Assembly: GCA_045646905.1 (NCBI GenBank)
Contig: JAZRLP010000024.1
Location: forward strand, 192,549 to 256,548
Length of the DNA: 64,000 nucleotides
From: RGIG4079 sp045646905
GTDB lineage: Bacteria > Bacteroidota > Bacteroidia > Bacteroidales > Muribaculaceae
Direction of reading: 5' to 3'
A model generated the notes under the pieces. That model saw only the letters and a program-made list of their open reading frames with translations, ran no database searches and was not told where the DNA came from. Each line of letters opens with the position of its first letter. Position 1 is the first letter of the stretch. The position numbers and the translations under genes were made by a program. Of this stretch, positions 1 to 7,170 are shown piece after piece.

Positions 1-149
1 TGTCGCAAGTGCCTCAACAATATGATATCAATGCTCCCACATTATATGGTCGCATTCAAGGTGTAATCGATCACATGTCGGGTATGACCGATGTGTATGC
101 ACTCGACCTTTATCGCAAACTTAATGGAATGAGTTTGCCAGCGGTATAG
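1..149 (+). CDS. dgt: dGTP triphosphohydrolase, C-terminal end (partial)
   Basis: Only the last 48 codons are in the window (frame starting at base 3, stop TAG at 147-149). The peptide contains GVIDHMSGMTDVYALDLYRK followed by LNGMSLPAV, which resembles the C-terminal helix of Bacteroidetes dGTPases (HD-domain enzymes that split dGTP into deoxyguanosine and triphosphate). The catalytic HD motif lies outside the window, so the call rests on this tail alone. It converges on the flippase gene ending at 169, and no clear hairpin terminator is visible in the 19-base gap. Confidence 0.7.
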   Translation, partial: SQVPQQYDINAPTLYGRIQGVIDHMSGMTDVYALDLYRKLNGMSLPAV

Positions 150-168
150 TTTTTGCGCCGAAGGATAA

Positions 169-1596
169 TTAAGAGTTTTTGCGAAGAATCTTTTTGACTG
201 CATAAGGAAGTAATAACACTCCTATTGCGGCTGGGATATACCATCCTATATAGAAATATCCCAATATACATGTCATGGCAACGACAAAAGAGAATGTTGC
301 AAGTTTCGCCACTCCTTTGCCTAAATGTAGGTGATAGCGATATCGATAGATTATGCCTACAATGAGGGCATATATTATGTACCACACCATGTATGCAACG
401 CCGAGGCCATCTATTCCCCAATGGGTATATGCAATAATGTTGAGCGTGATGCAAGTGATAGCACTTGTGGTCTCGGTCAATAAAAATATCTTACCATCAC
501 CTCGAGCAAGTATGACATATGCCATACACCATGAAATAGCTCTAAATATAGTGCCTATTACAGCCCACACTATAAATGGTAGAATGACTATGAATTCCGA
601 AGAATAAAGTATCTGTATGATAAGTTGGCTCGAAGCAATAAATAAGGCAATCACTGGTAAAATAATCCATAGCATAATCACCATTTCGTGCGAAACAAAA
701 ATTGATGTGCGTTTAGCCGATGTGATAGCTTGCGACAAACGAGGGTAATATTCCATGATGATAGCAGTGAATATGATGCCCATATATTTATTTACAATCG
801 TTATCCCGGCTTGATAATGTCCGGCAATGGAGGTGTCGCCCACAGTGTTGAGGTAGGTCATGAATAAATATGAAACCAAGTTATTCATAATCAATGATGC
901 TGTGAGGAAAATACCAAGCGAAATGAAACTCTTACCCTTGCTTAATGTTTCATCAAGTGAAATGCGTGGATGAGGTTTGGGAACTGATGCTCGTTGAGTA
1001 AATATCGCTATAGTAGAGGCTAACGAGAACACTATGAGCGCTGGGATTACACTATCAACTCTCCAAAAATAAAACATTGGGATGGAGATAACTACGCCAG
1101 CAATAACGCCCCACATAGAGGCTCGGGCCAAGCGCTTGAGCTGTTGCGTGCCTTGAAGTATTGCCAATTCTCCATTTTGATAAGTTGACATTAATATTAT
1201 TATCCCTATGGCGATAAAAGCATATATGTGTTTGTCGTCGTTAAATGTGAAATGGCTCAAAAGAGGAGATAGCGCAATCGTGGCAACCAACCCTATTGCA
1301 CCCAATGCCAATGCCCATCGGCGCACGATTATGATAATATTGTTGGTGCTTGATTTAGGAGATGCCGCAATGTCGCGTACGGCACTATCTCTAATGCCAA
1401 GATTGAATATGATGTTTAAAAGTTCAATGGCCGAGTTGTAAATGCCAAAAAGTCCCACACCCACGGCTCCTATCCACACAGCAATGAGCTTTGTGCGCAC
1501 AATCGAACAAAGAATATTGACGACTTGCACTCCGCCAAATATTCCAAGAGCTTTCAGCGCCCCTTGTGTGAGATTGCTTTTTGAAAGTCGTGGCAT
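169..1596 (-). CDS. Wzx-like polysaccharide flippase (MOP superfamily)
   Basis: A 475-residue, strongly hydrophobic protein with about a dozen predicted membrane helices across its length and a short basic N-terminus. The early segment (VRTKLIAVWIGAVGVGLFGI, about residues 33-52) is typical of O-antigen translocases, which flip undecaprenyl-linked oligosaccharides across the inner membrane. It starts 7 bases after the envC-like gene and is probably the last gene of the dut operon. No polysaccharide polymerase or glycosyltransferase is adjacent, so its substrate cannot be named. The family call is by hydropathy pattern and N-terminal resemblance. Confidence 0.75.
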   Translation of the reverse strand: MPRLSKSNLTQGALKALGIFGGVQVVNILCSIVRTKLIAVWIGAVGVGLFGIYNSAIELLNIIFNLGIRDSAVRDIAASPKSSTNNIIIIVRRWALALGAIGLVATIALSPLLSHFTFNDDKHIYAFIAIGIIILMSTYQNGELAILQGTQQLKRLARASMWGVIAGVVISIPMFYFWRVDSVIPALIVFSLASTIAIFTQRASVPKPHPRISLDETLSKGKSFISLGIFLTASLIMNNLVSYLFMTYLNTVGDTSIAGHYQAGITIVNKYMGIIFTAIIMEYYPRLSQAITSAKRTSIFVSHEMVIMLWIILPVIALFIASSQLIIQILYSSEFIVILPFIVWAVIGTIFRAISWCMAYVILARGDGKIFLLTETTSAITCITLNIIAYTHWGIDGLGVAYMVWYIIYALIVGIIYRYRYHLHLGKGVAKLATFSFVVAMTCILGYFYIGWYIPAAIGVLLLPYAVKKILRKNS

Positions 1597-1603
1597 CGTG
1601 GTA

Positions 1604-2980
1604 TTATTTTAGCCAATGTTGAGGGTTGAGTTTTTCGGTCTCTTTTCTCACCTCAAAGTGTAATATTTTGCGATTATTGTTGTCGGGGTCGGCATATAGT
1701 CCTCCAAGAGGTTGTGTCGCAGTTACCTTATCACCCATTCTCACCGAAGATGAGGATAGGTTGCCATATACAGTTAGATAGTTACCATGTCGCACCATCA
1801 CCACGGTGTTGTATCCCGGAATGGTTACAACAGCCGAGACAACTCCTTCAAATACCGAACGCACCATGCCGTCTGATAGAAGTTCGATTTCAATACCTAT
1901 GTTGTTAGTCTCAATATTAGGAAGATCTTTATGGCGTTGGCGACCAAATGTGCTCACCACTCTGCATTTACCCGAGAGTGGGTAGGGGAGGCGACCTTTG
2001 TTATTTTCAAATGTGCTTGATAACTTGTTTATAGCCTCGGTTTCGGGATCAATGATGGGGACTTGAGGCTCTTCTTTTTCAGCGCTTTGAGCATTGTCCT
2101 TGGATATTGGTTCCTTCTTTTGAGGTTGATCTTTTTGCTTTTCTTTTTGTTGTTGCTCCTCTTTTTTGCGTTTTTCGGCAAGAAGTCGTTCTTGCTCTTT
2201 TCGTTTCTTTTCGGCCTCTTTGCGCTTTTTCTCGGCTTCGGCTCGACGCTTCTTTTCGGCGGCTTGTTGCTCGGCAATAATTTGATTTAGACGCTTGTCG
2301 AGTTGCTTTATCTCATTTTGTTTTTGTTTCACATAAGCCTCCAACTCTTTGCGCTCTTTTTTGAGGTTGGCAACTATTTGCGATTGCTCTTTTTCGTTAT
2401 TTTTGAGCGTTTGTTGCACCTGTGCCACTTGCTTTAATGATGTAGCTTTGGTTGAGTGTAATGTTACCAACGACTTTTTAGTATCATCAATCGATGCTAA
2501 AGCGTTTTTAATCTCTTGCGATTTGCCATTTTGCCACGATGCGAATTGGCGTATGTATCTTATGCGACGAAAAGCGTTAGAGAACGATTTAGAAGAGAAA
2601 ATAAATGCTATATTGCTTGTTGAATGGCGAGTGGCTCTAATGGAGCGTAGCACATTTTTATAGTTGTTACGAAGAACAACTAAATGTTGCTCAAGGGCAA
2701 TTATTGAATCATTGAGCCTAACCATTGAGGTGTCAATGGAATCGATATCGTTTTTTATGCGATTGAGAGTTATGGTATTTTCTGATATTTCGGCAGCAAT
2801 GAGATTTAATTGATTAATTTTCTCTTTGGTTGCTTTTTTATTTGATTCAATTTTGCGTTTAGTTTCTTTTATCTCTTTATTGGCTTGTTGCTTCTCTTGT
2901 TTTATGCTACTTTGCGTCTTGTCGGCAAGAATTGCTGTTACCGAAAAGAGAGCTAACAATATGAAGAATAGTCGTTTCAT
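1604..2980 (-). CDS. envC: EnvC-like murein hydrolase activator, degenerate LytM (M23) domain
   Basis: 458 residues: signal peptide (about 1-19), a long coiled coil (about 20-240), a Lys/Glu-rich low-complexity stretch rich in AEKKRKE-type repeats (about 240-300), then a C-terminal M23/LytM domain (about 335-458). The domain keeps the fold signature (GKCRVVSTFG, LHFEVR), but the zinc ligands are altered: the usual HxGxD site reads NNIGIE, the YAHL site reads YGNL, and the first His of HLHFE is Ile. This is the pattern of EnvC/NlpD-type non-catalytic activators, which switch on cell-splitting amidases. It follows the DUF4292 gene by 11 bases. Confidence 0.85.
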   Translation of the reverse strand: MKRLFFILLALFSVTAILADKTQSSIKQEKQQANKEIKETKRKIESNKKATKEKINQLNLIAAEISENTITLNRIKNDIDSIDTSMVRLNDSIIALEQHLVVLRNNYKNVLRSIRATRHSTSNIAFIFSSKSFSNAFRRIRYIRQFASWQNGKSQEIKNALASIDDTKKSLVTLHSTKATSLKQVAQVQQTLKNNEKEQSQIVANLKKERKELEAYVKQKQNEIKQLDKRLNQIIAEQQAAEKKRRAEAEKKRKEAEKKRKEQERLLAEKRKKEEQQQKEKQKDQPQKKEPISKDNAQSAEKEEPQVPIIDPETEAINKLSSTFENNKGRLPYPLSGKCRVVSTFGRQRHKDLPNIETNNIGIEIELLSDGMVRSVFEGVVSAVVTIPGYNTVVMVRHGNYLTVYGNLSSSSVRMGDKVTATQPLGGLYADPDNNNRKILHFEVRKETEKLNPQHWLK

Positions 2981-2991
2981 TGATAGTAGAT

Positions 2992-3825
2992 TTAAAATGC
3001 TTTTAATAATGAATTAGCGTCAATGCGTTGATAACCTTTAGGAGCCTTCCATTTTATAGTGGCACCCGTGTTCCATTTAGCGTTTTCTATGTCCCACGAA
3101 ATGCTGGCTTTTAATGGAATACTTTTTAACGATGTTGATAGGTCAACTCTATTTGATATATTGCCTGCCACTGTAGTTGTTGCAGGGTTGTAGCAACATG
3201 TCGCCCTACTTTTATTATTGAAATCAACCATTAACATCGCTAATTCATCGGAATTGTTGCCAAAAAGGAATGCATACTGCACACCTTGTATGTCGCAATG
3301 TGGAGATGCTGTCCACAAGTCCTTCCCTAATGACAATTTCATCTCTTTATTCCTGTCATAGGCCATTGTGCCTTTACCCAACATAAAGGCGCGCCCCAAC
3401 AATAAGTCTTGCAAGTTGCCTATTGTTATCGGATAATTTGTAAGGAATTTCTTAATGTCCTCGGCAATATAGATTTTGTTTAACTTGTATGAGGCATAAA
3501 TGGAGTCGGTGTTGGCATACAAGGTGGCCACCTCAAATCCTAATGCTCTTATTGAAATAAAGAGGCTCTTGTCTTTAATCATCGTTGCACGCCCCGAGAT
3601 AGTTAAATTCTTGGGTTGAGAAAGTGACATTTCGAGGGGGATAACTACATCTTCCCAATTTTTATACTTTGAAGTAGCGTTGCCGAGATGTTTCAGTAGT
3701 AGATAGGTTGTATCGTTGTCGGAGTAAAGCGATGAGGATGGCGCTGATGTGGTGTTCTTTGAAGAACCACAAGCGGTCATCGCAATAACCAAAACAATGC
3801 ACAATATGTTGTATAAATATTTCAT
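2992..3825 (-). CDS. DUF4292 outer-membrane-type lipoprotein
   Basis: 277 residues with a lipoprotein signal peptide ending in the lipobox MTAC (Cys19), followed by a Ser/Thr-rich linker. The body (phrases such as LLGRAFMLGKG and INKIYIAEDIKKFL-like segments) fits the Bacteroidetes DUF4292 family, remotely similar to LolB/LolA-like lipoprotein-binding folds. That similarity is family knowledge and I cannot test it here. The gene sits between the TPR gene (6-base gap) and the envC-like gene, an order I recognise from other Bacteroidales, which suggests a cell-envelope role. Confidence 0.8.
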   Translation of the reverse strand: MKYLYNILCIVLVIAMTACGSSKNTTSAPSSSLYSDNDTTYLLLKHLGNATSKYKNWEDVVIPLEMSLSQPKNLTISGRATMIKDKSLFISIRALGFEVATLYANTDSIYASYKLNKIYIAEDIKKFLTNYPITIGNLQDLLLGRAFMLGKGTMAYDRNKEMKLSLGKDLWTASPHCDIQGVQYAFLFGNNSDELAMLMVDFNNKSRATCCYNPATTTVAGNISNRVDLSTSLKSIPLKASISWDIENAKWNTGATIKWKAPKGYQRIDANSLLKAF

Positions 3826-3831
3826 TGCACG

Positions 3832-5601
3832 CTATTCGTAGAAAAAAGTTTTATGTTTTACTTTCTTTTGTAATAATTCATTATCGGGCTCAAGGGTTAA
3901 TGCTTGTTCCCATTGTTCAACAGCTTTCTCGGGCTCACCACACATGAAATATATATCTCCTGCGTGATGATGCAACTCGGCCGTAGGTTCGTCCTCGTAT
4001 TTTAGTGCTGTTTCAATATGTTGACGAGCCGTCTCATAGTTTTTCTTTTTAAAGAAAATCCAAGCATAAGTATCGAGTGAATTGACATTCTCGGGCTCCT
4101 CGGTTACCGATCGCGCACTCATTCGCTCGGCTTTGTCGAGGTTGGTCTCTTGTGTCGCGAGGTAATAAGCATAATTGTTGAGAGTGAGGAGATTGTCGGG
4201 GTTGGCATTGAGCGATAATTCGTAATATTGCGATACACTATCACAAGGAATATCACTATTCTTTTGGAGAATATCGCCTATTGAGCAATAAGCCGATGAT
4301 AATAGAACATTATTGTCGGTTAACGAAATTGTGCGATTAAAATATTTTAGCGCTTCATCATCGTTCTTAAGCAACTGCTGTGATAGACCTGCTTGATATA
4401 GTATGACGGGATTTTCAGGGAAATAATGAATGCCTCGATTTACTGCGTCATTAACTATTTGAGCATCGTAGGTTTGAGAGCATAATGAAATGTATTGTAT
4501 CCACGCCTCTTCGTTTGAAGGGTCAATATCGAGGGCATATGACAACTGTTCTGCAGCACGAGGGAAATCTTTAATTGTTGCTAAATATGCGCTATAAAGT
4601 TCGTGAATGTGATATTGGTGAGGGTGTTGCTCAAGAAGCACCGAGAGCAATTCCTCTATGCGCCCTTGTTGAGTAGGGTCGTTATATAGTTGACGAATGT
4701 AGCCAGTGAGTAATTGCAATTTGGCTTCAAGGTCGAGGTCATCGTGCTTTAAAACATTAAATACCTCGTTGTCGTAGGCAACGCTATCGCCAATTACAAG
4801 GTAATAATTGGCCCTTTGGAAGAATGCATTCCCATTGGTAGGGTCCAACTCGCACGCTTTGTTGAGATATCGCAATGCTTTATCTTTATCATCAAGGTAA
4901 TCATAAATCTGTCCGGCAAATACATTGTATTCCGAGTTGTTGGGAGAAGATTCTAATAACGCATTTAGTTCACCAATGATATTGGCTGAATCTTTTATGG
5001 CCGAATAAGCGCGAATTTTGCGTGATGTGATGCCTATATCTTTCCCCTCGGCAACCTCTATGCGGTTGTAGGTTGCTACGGCTTTTGCTATCTGGGTAGT
5101 GTCGGCCGATGCCGAAAGAACATCGGCATAGCGTAATGTGATTTCTACTTTTTCGGGGAATATAGAGTCAAGAGTTTTCCACACACGAAGCGATTCTTCG
5201 CGCCATCCTATCTTATCGGTAATGACACCATATTTATAACTCGAATAATAATCTTCGGGGTGTGCATTGAAGTGTCTTCGTGCAAGGGCATGAGCGTTGA
5301 AAAAAGCTGCTGAGTCTTCTTGGAATAATATCATGTCAATCATGCCTTTTTCATAACCAATACTTGTGTCGATTGAGTCAAGATCATATGCACGATTGAG
5401 GAGCGAATAATATTGCCCTACCTTGTCATGTTCATATTGATTGGTACTTTCAAGGAAAATATATGCTGCTTTACGCTTGTTGGCCTCTTTGTCCCAATCG
5501 TTGGATGATGCAAAAAGCGATGTTGCCATTGTTAATGCAACAATGACAACCGACAATGATATAATTGCTTTCGTGATTATGTTTTTCACTTTGCTATGCA
5601 T
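3832..5601 (-). CDS. Tetratricopeptide-repeat protein, exported
   Basis: 589 residues. An N-terminal hydrophobic segment (about 8-31, ending LFASS) acts as signal peptide or anchor. The rest is helical TPR repeats; clear units include AGQIYDYLDDKDKALRYLNK, YAYYLATQETNLDKAERMS and the C-terminal HAGDIYFMCGEPEKAVEQWE. TPR proteins are scaffolds, so no enzymatic role is expected. The start codon overlaps the dut stop by one base (TAATG on the minus strand), implying translational coupling. The position between dut and the DUF4292/EnvC pair suggests a periplasmic envelope-assembly function, which is inference. Confidence 0.85.
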   Translation of the reverse strand: MHSKVKNIITKAIISLSVVIVALTMATSLFASSNDWDKEANKRKAAYIFLESTNQYEHDKVGQYYSLLNRAYDLDSIDTSIGYEKGMIDMILFQEDSAAFFNAHALARRHFNAHPEDYYSSYKYGVITDKIGWREESLRVWKTLDSIFPEKVEITLRYADVLSASADTTQIAKAVATYNRIEVAEGKDIGITSRKIRAYSAIKDSANIIGELNALLESSPNNSEYNVFAGQIYDYLDDKDKALRYLNKACELDPTNGNAFFQRANYYLVIGDSVAYDNEVFNVLKHDDLDLEAKLQLLTGYIRQLYNDPTQQGRIEELLSVLLEQHPHQYHIHELYSAYLATIKDFPRAAEQLSYALDIDPSNEEAWIQYISLCSQTYDAQIVNDAVNRGIHYFPENPVILYQAGLSQQLLKNDDEALKYFNRTISLTDNNVLLSSAYCSIGDILQKNSDIPCDSVSQYYELSLNANPDNLLTLNNYAYYLATQETNLDKAERMSARSVTEEPENVNSLDTYAWIFFKKKNYETARQHIETALKYEDEPTAELHHHAGDIYFMCGEPEKAVEQWEQALTLEPDNELLQKKVKHKTFFYE

Positions 5602-6044
5602 TAATTTACTCCGGTGTGACCAAAGCCTCCGGCTCCGCGTTCCGAGTCATCGAGCGTTTCCACCTCGCACCAGTTTACCGATGAATAATTGGTAACTACC
5701 ATTTGGCATATGCGTTCGCCATGGTTAACCACAAATGGTTCGTTTGATAGATTAATCAATATCACACCTATTTCGCCACGATAATCGGCATCGATAGTTC
5801 CAGGAGTGTTTACAAGCGAAATGCCATGTTTTAATGCCAATCCACTGCGAGGGCGTATTTGACATTCATATCCTTGAGGCAACTCAATGAAGATGCCTGT
5901 TGGCACTAATGCTCTTTCAAGAGGCTTGAGTGTGATGGGTTCGGCGAGGTTAGCACGAAGGTCCATTCCAGCCGATGAGGGGGTGCTATATGAAGGTAGC
6001 GGATTTGATGACTTATTTATGATTTTTACTGTTACTTTATCCAT
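5601..6044 (-). CDS. dut: dUTP diphosphatase
   Basis: 147 residues from the ATG at 6042-6044 (MDKVTVKII). An upstream in-frame ATG at 6092 would add 16 residues not seen in the family, so the shorter start is chosen. All five trimeric dUTPase motifs are visible: AGMDLRA, RPRSGLAL, GTIDADYRGEIGVIL (catalytic Asp), GERICQMV and the C-terminal RGAGGFGHTG arm. The enzyme turns dUTP into dUMP and pyrophosphate, keeping uracil out of DNA and feeding dTMP synthesis. It heads the minus-strand operon that ends with the flippase gene. Confidence 0.97.
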   Translation of the reverse strand: MDKVTVKIINKSSNPLPSYSTPSSAGMDLRANLAEPITLKPLERALVPTGIFIELPQGYECQIRPRSGLALKHGISLVNTPGTIDADYRGEIGVILINLSNEPFVVNHGERICQMVVTNYSSVNWCEVETLDDSERGAGGFGHTGVN

Positions 6045-6089
6045 AATTATTTCGTTAAAATTTGTGTTGATAATATTATGCGAAAATAA

Positions 6090-6097
6090 CAAAAATA
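6090..6097 (-). promoter_or_regulatory. -7 element, dut operon
   Basis: On the minus strand this reads TATTTTTG, fitting the Bacteroidetes -7 consensus TAnnTTTG. No good TTG lies about 20 bases upstream, so support is moderate. It would give a leader of roughly 40 bases before the dut ATG at 6044. Confidence 0.4.
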
Positions 6098-6199
6098 TAT
6101 GATTTTTTCATCATTAATTCATGATTTTTATAAATGATAATGTGATTTTAAGACTAATTGTTTTTTTAGGGTTGTAAATTGTGAATAATGCATTATGCA

Positions 6200-6224
6200 T
6201 TGTGAATTAATTGTGCTATCTTTG
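6200..6224 (+). promoter_or_regulatory. Promoter of the SDR gene at 6232
   Basis: TATCTTTG at 6217-6224 matches the -7 consensus exactly. TTG at 6200-6202 is a candidate -33 element, though the 14-base spacing is short. Transcription would start at about 6230, practically on the ATG at 6232, so the mRNA may be leaderless. Confidence 0.5.
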
Positions 6225-6231
6225 TGACATT

Positions 6232-7083
6232 ATGGCCGATAATTATTTGGAACGAAAAATGGAGGATTATCGCTCGGGAAAGGGCGCAACCTCTAAAGTG
6301 AAACGGGTGTCATCGGGCGCAAAACCTGGTGAAATTAGTGTAAAATTTCCCCCTCGACGAGTGTTTGTAACAGGCGGGGCATTGGGGATAGGGCGAGCTA
6401 TTGTTGAGGCTTTTCGTAAAGCCGATTGTCGTGTGGCATTTTGTGATATCGATAGCAAAGCGGGGGCTGCAACAGCTCAAGCCACAGGAGCACAATTCCA
6501 CCCTGTTGATGTGCGCGATGTTGATGCGTTAGAGGCGTGTTTGGCACGCTTGCTCGATGCGTGGGGAGATATAGATGTGATTGTCAATAATGTGGGGGTG
6601 GGCAATTTTGTTCCTCTCATAGAGTCAACGATTGATGACTTTGAAGAGGTATTGAAAACCAACCTTCGTCCAGTTTTTGTCACTTCTCGCCGATTGGCTA
6701 TTCATCGCACTAATAATGGGGGAGAGCCTGCCTATGGACGCATCATAAATTTATGTTCTACTCGATATAAACAAAGCGAAATGGGAACTGAAGGTTATGC
6801 TGCATCAAAGGGCGGAATTGCATCGTTGACACATGCCCTTATGATGTCGTTGGCACCACTTGGAATTACGGTAAACTGTATCTCACCTGGGTGGATTGAA
6901 AATGCTCAATATCCTGCAATGACCGAGGAAGACCATTTGCAACATCCTTCTCGTAGAGTGGGCAAAGTAGAAGATATAGCGCGCATGAGTGTGTTCCTTG
7001 CAATGCCCGAAAATGATTTTATCAACGGTGAGAATATCGTAATTGACGGAGGTATGACTCGAAAAATGATTTATGTAGAGTAG
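6232..7083 (+). CDS. Short-chain dehydrogenase/reductase (SDR)
   Basis: 283 residues from ATG 6232. A classical SDR: Rossmann motif TGGALGIGRA, the NNVG motif after beta-4, active-site Tyr and Lys in YAASKGG preceded by a Ser in NLCSTRY, and the C-terminal family signature FINGENIVIDGG. About 35 charged residues precede the Rossmann fold (MADNYLERKMEDYRSGK...), an extension I associate with Bacteroidales members. NAD(P) oxidoreductase of unknown substrate. It is transcribed alone, divergent from dut, and ends before the hairpin at 7107-7149. A second Met, 9 codons in, is an alternative start. Confidence 0.85.
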   Translation: MADNYLERKMEDYRSGKGATSKVKRVSSGAKPGEISVKFPPRRVFVTGGALGIGRAIVEAFRKADCRVAFCDIDSKAGAATAQATGAQFHPVDVRDVDALEACLARLLDAWGDIDVIVNNVGVGNFVPLIESTIDDFEEVLKTNLRPVFVTSRRLAIHRTNNGGEPAYGRIINLCSTRYKQSEMGTEGYAASKGGIASLTHALMMSLAPLGITVNCISPGWIENAQYPAMTEEDHLQHPSRRVGKVEDIARMSVFLAMPENDFINGENIVIDGGMTRKMIYVE

Positions 7084-7106
7084 AGAATACTTAATAATTA
7101 AATAAC

Positions 7107-7155
7107 ATGGAGGTGTGTCGAAACTAAAAATAAGTTGACACACCTCCATCGTTTT
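7107..7155. terminator. Bidirectional terminator
   Basis: A perfect 13-bp stem (7107-7119 with 7137-7149, arms ATGGAGGTGTGTC and GACACACCTCCAT) with a 17-base loop lies between convergent genes (SDR ending 7083, beta-helix gene ending 7171), with T-rich sequence on both sides. Confidence 0.85.
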
Positions 7156-7170
7156 ATTAAGTCAATGTTG

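Noticed and set aside
2029..2290. Two overlapping short frames within envC
   Set aside because: Low-complexity Lys/Glu codons create open frames on every strand; no start signals.
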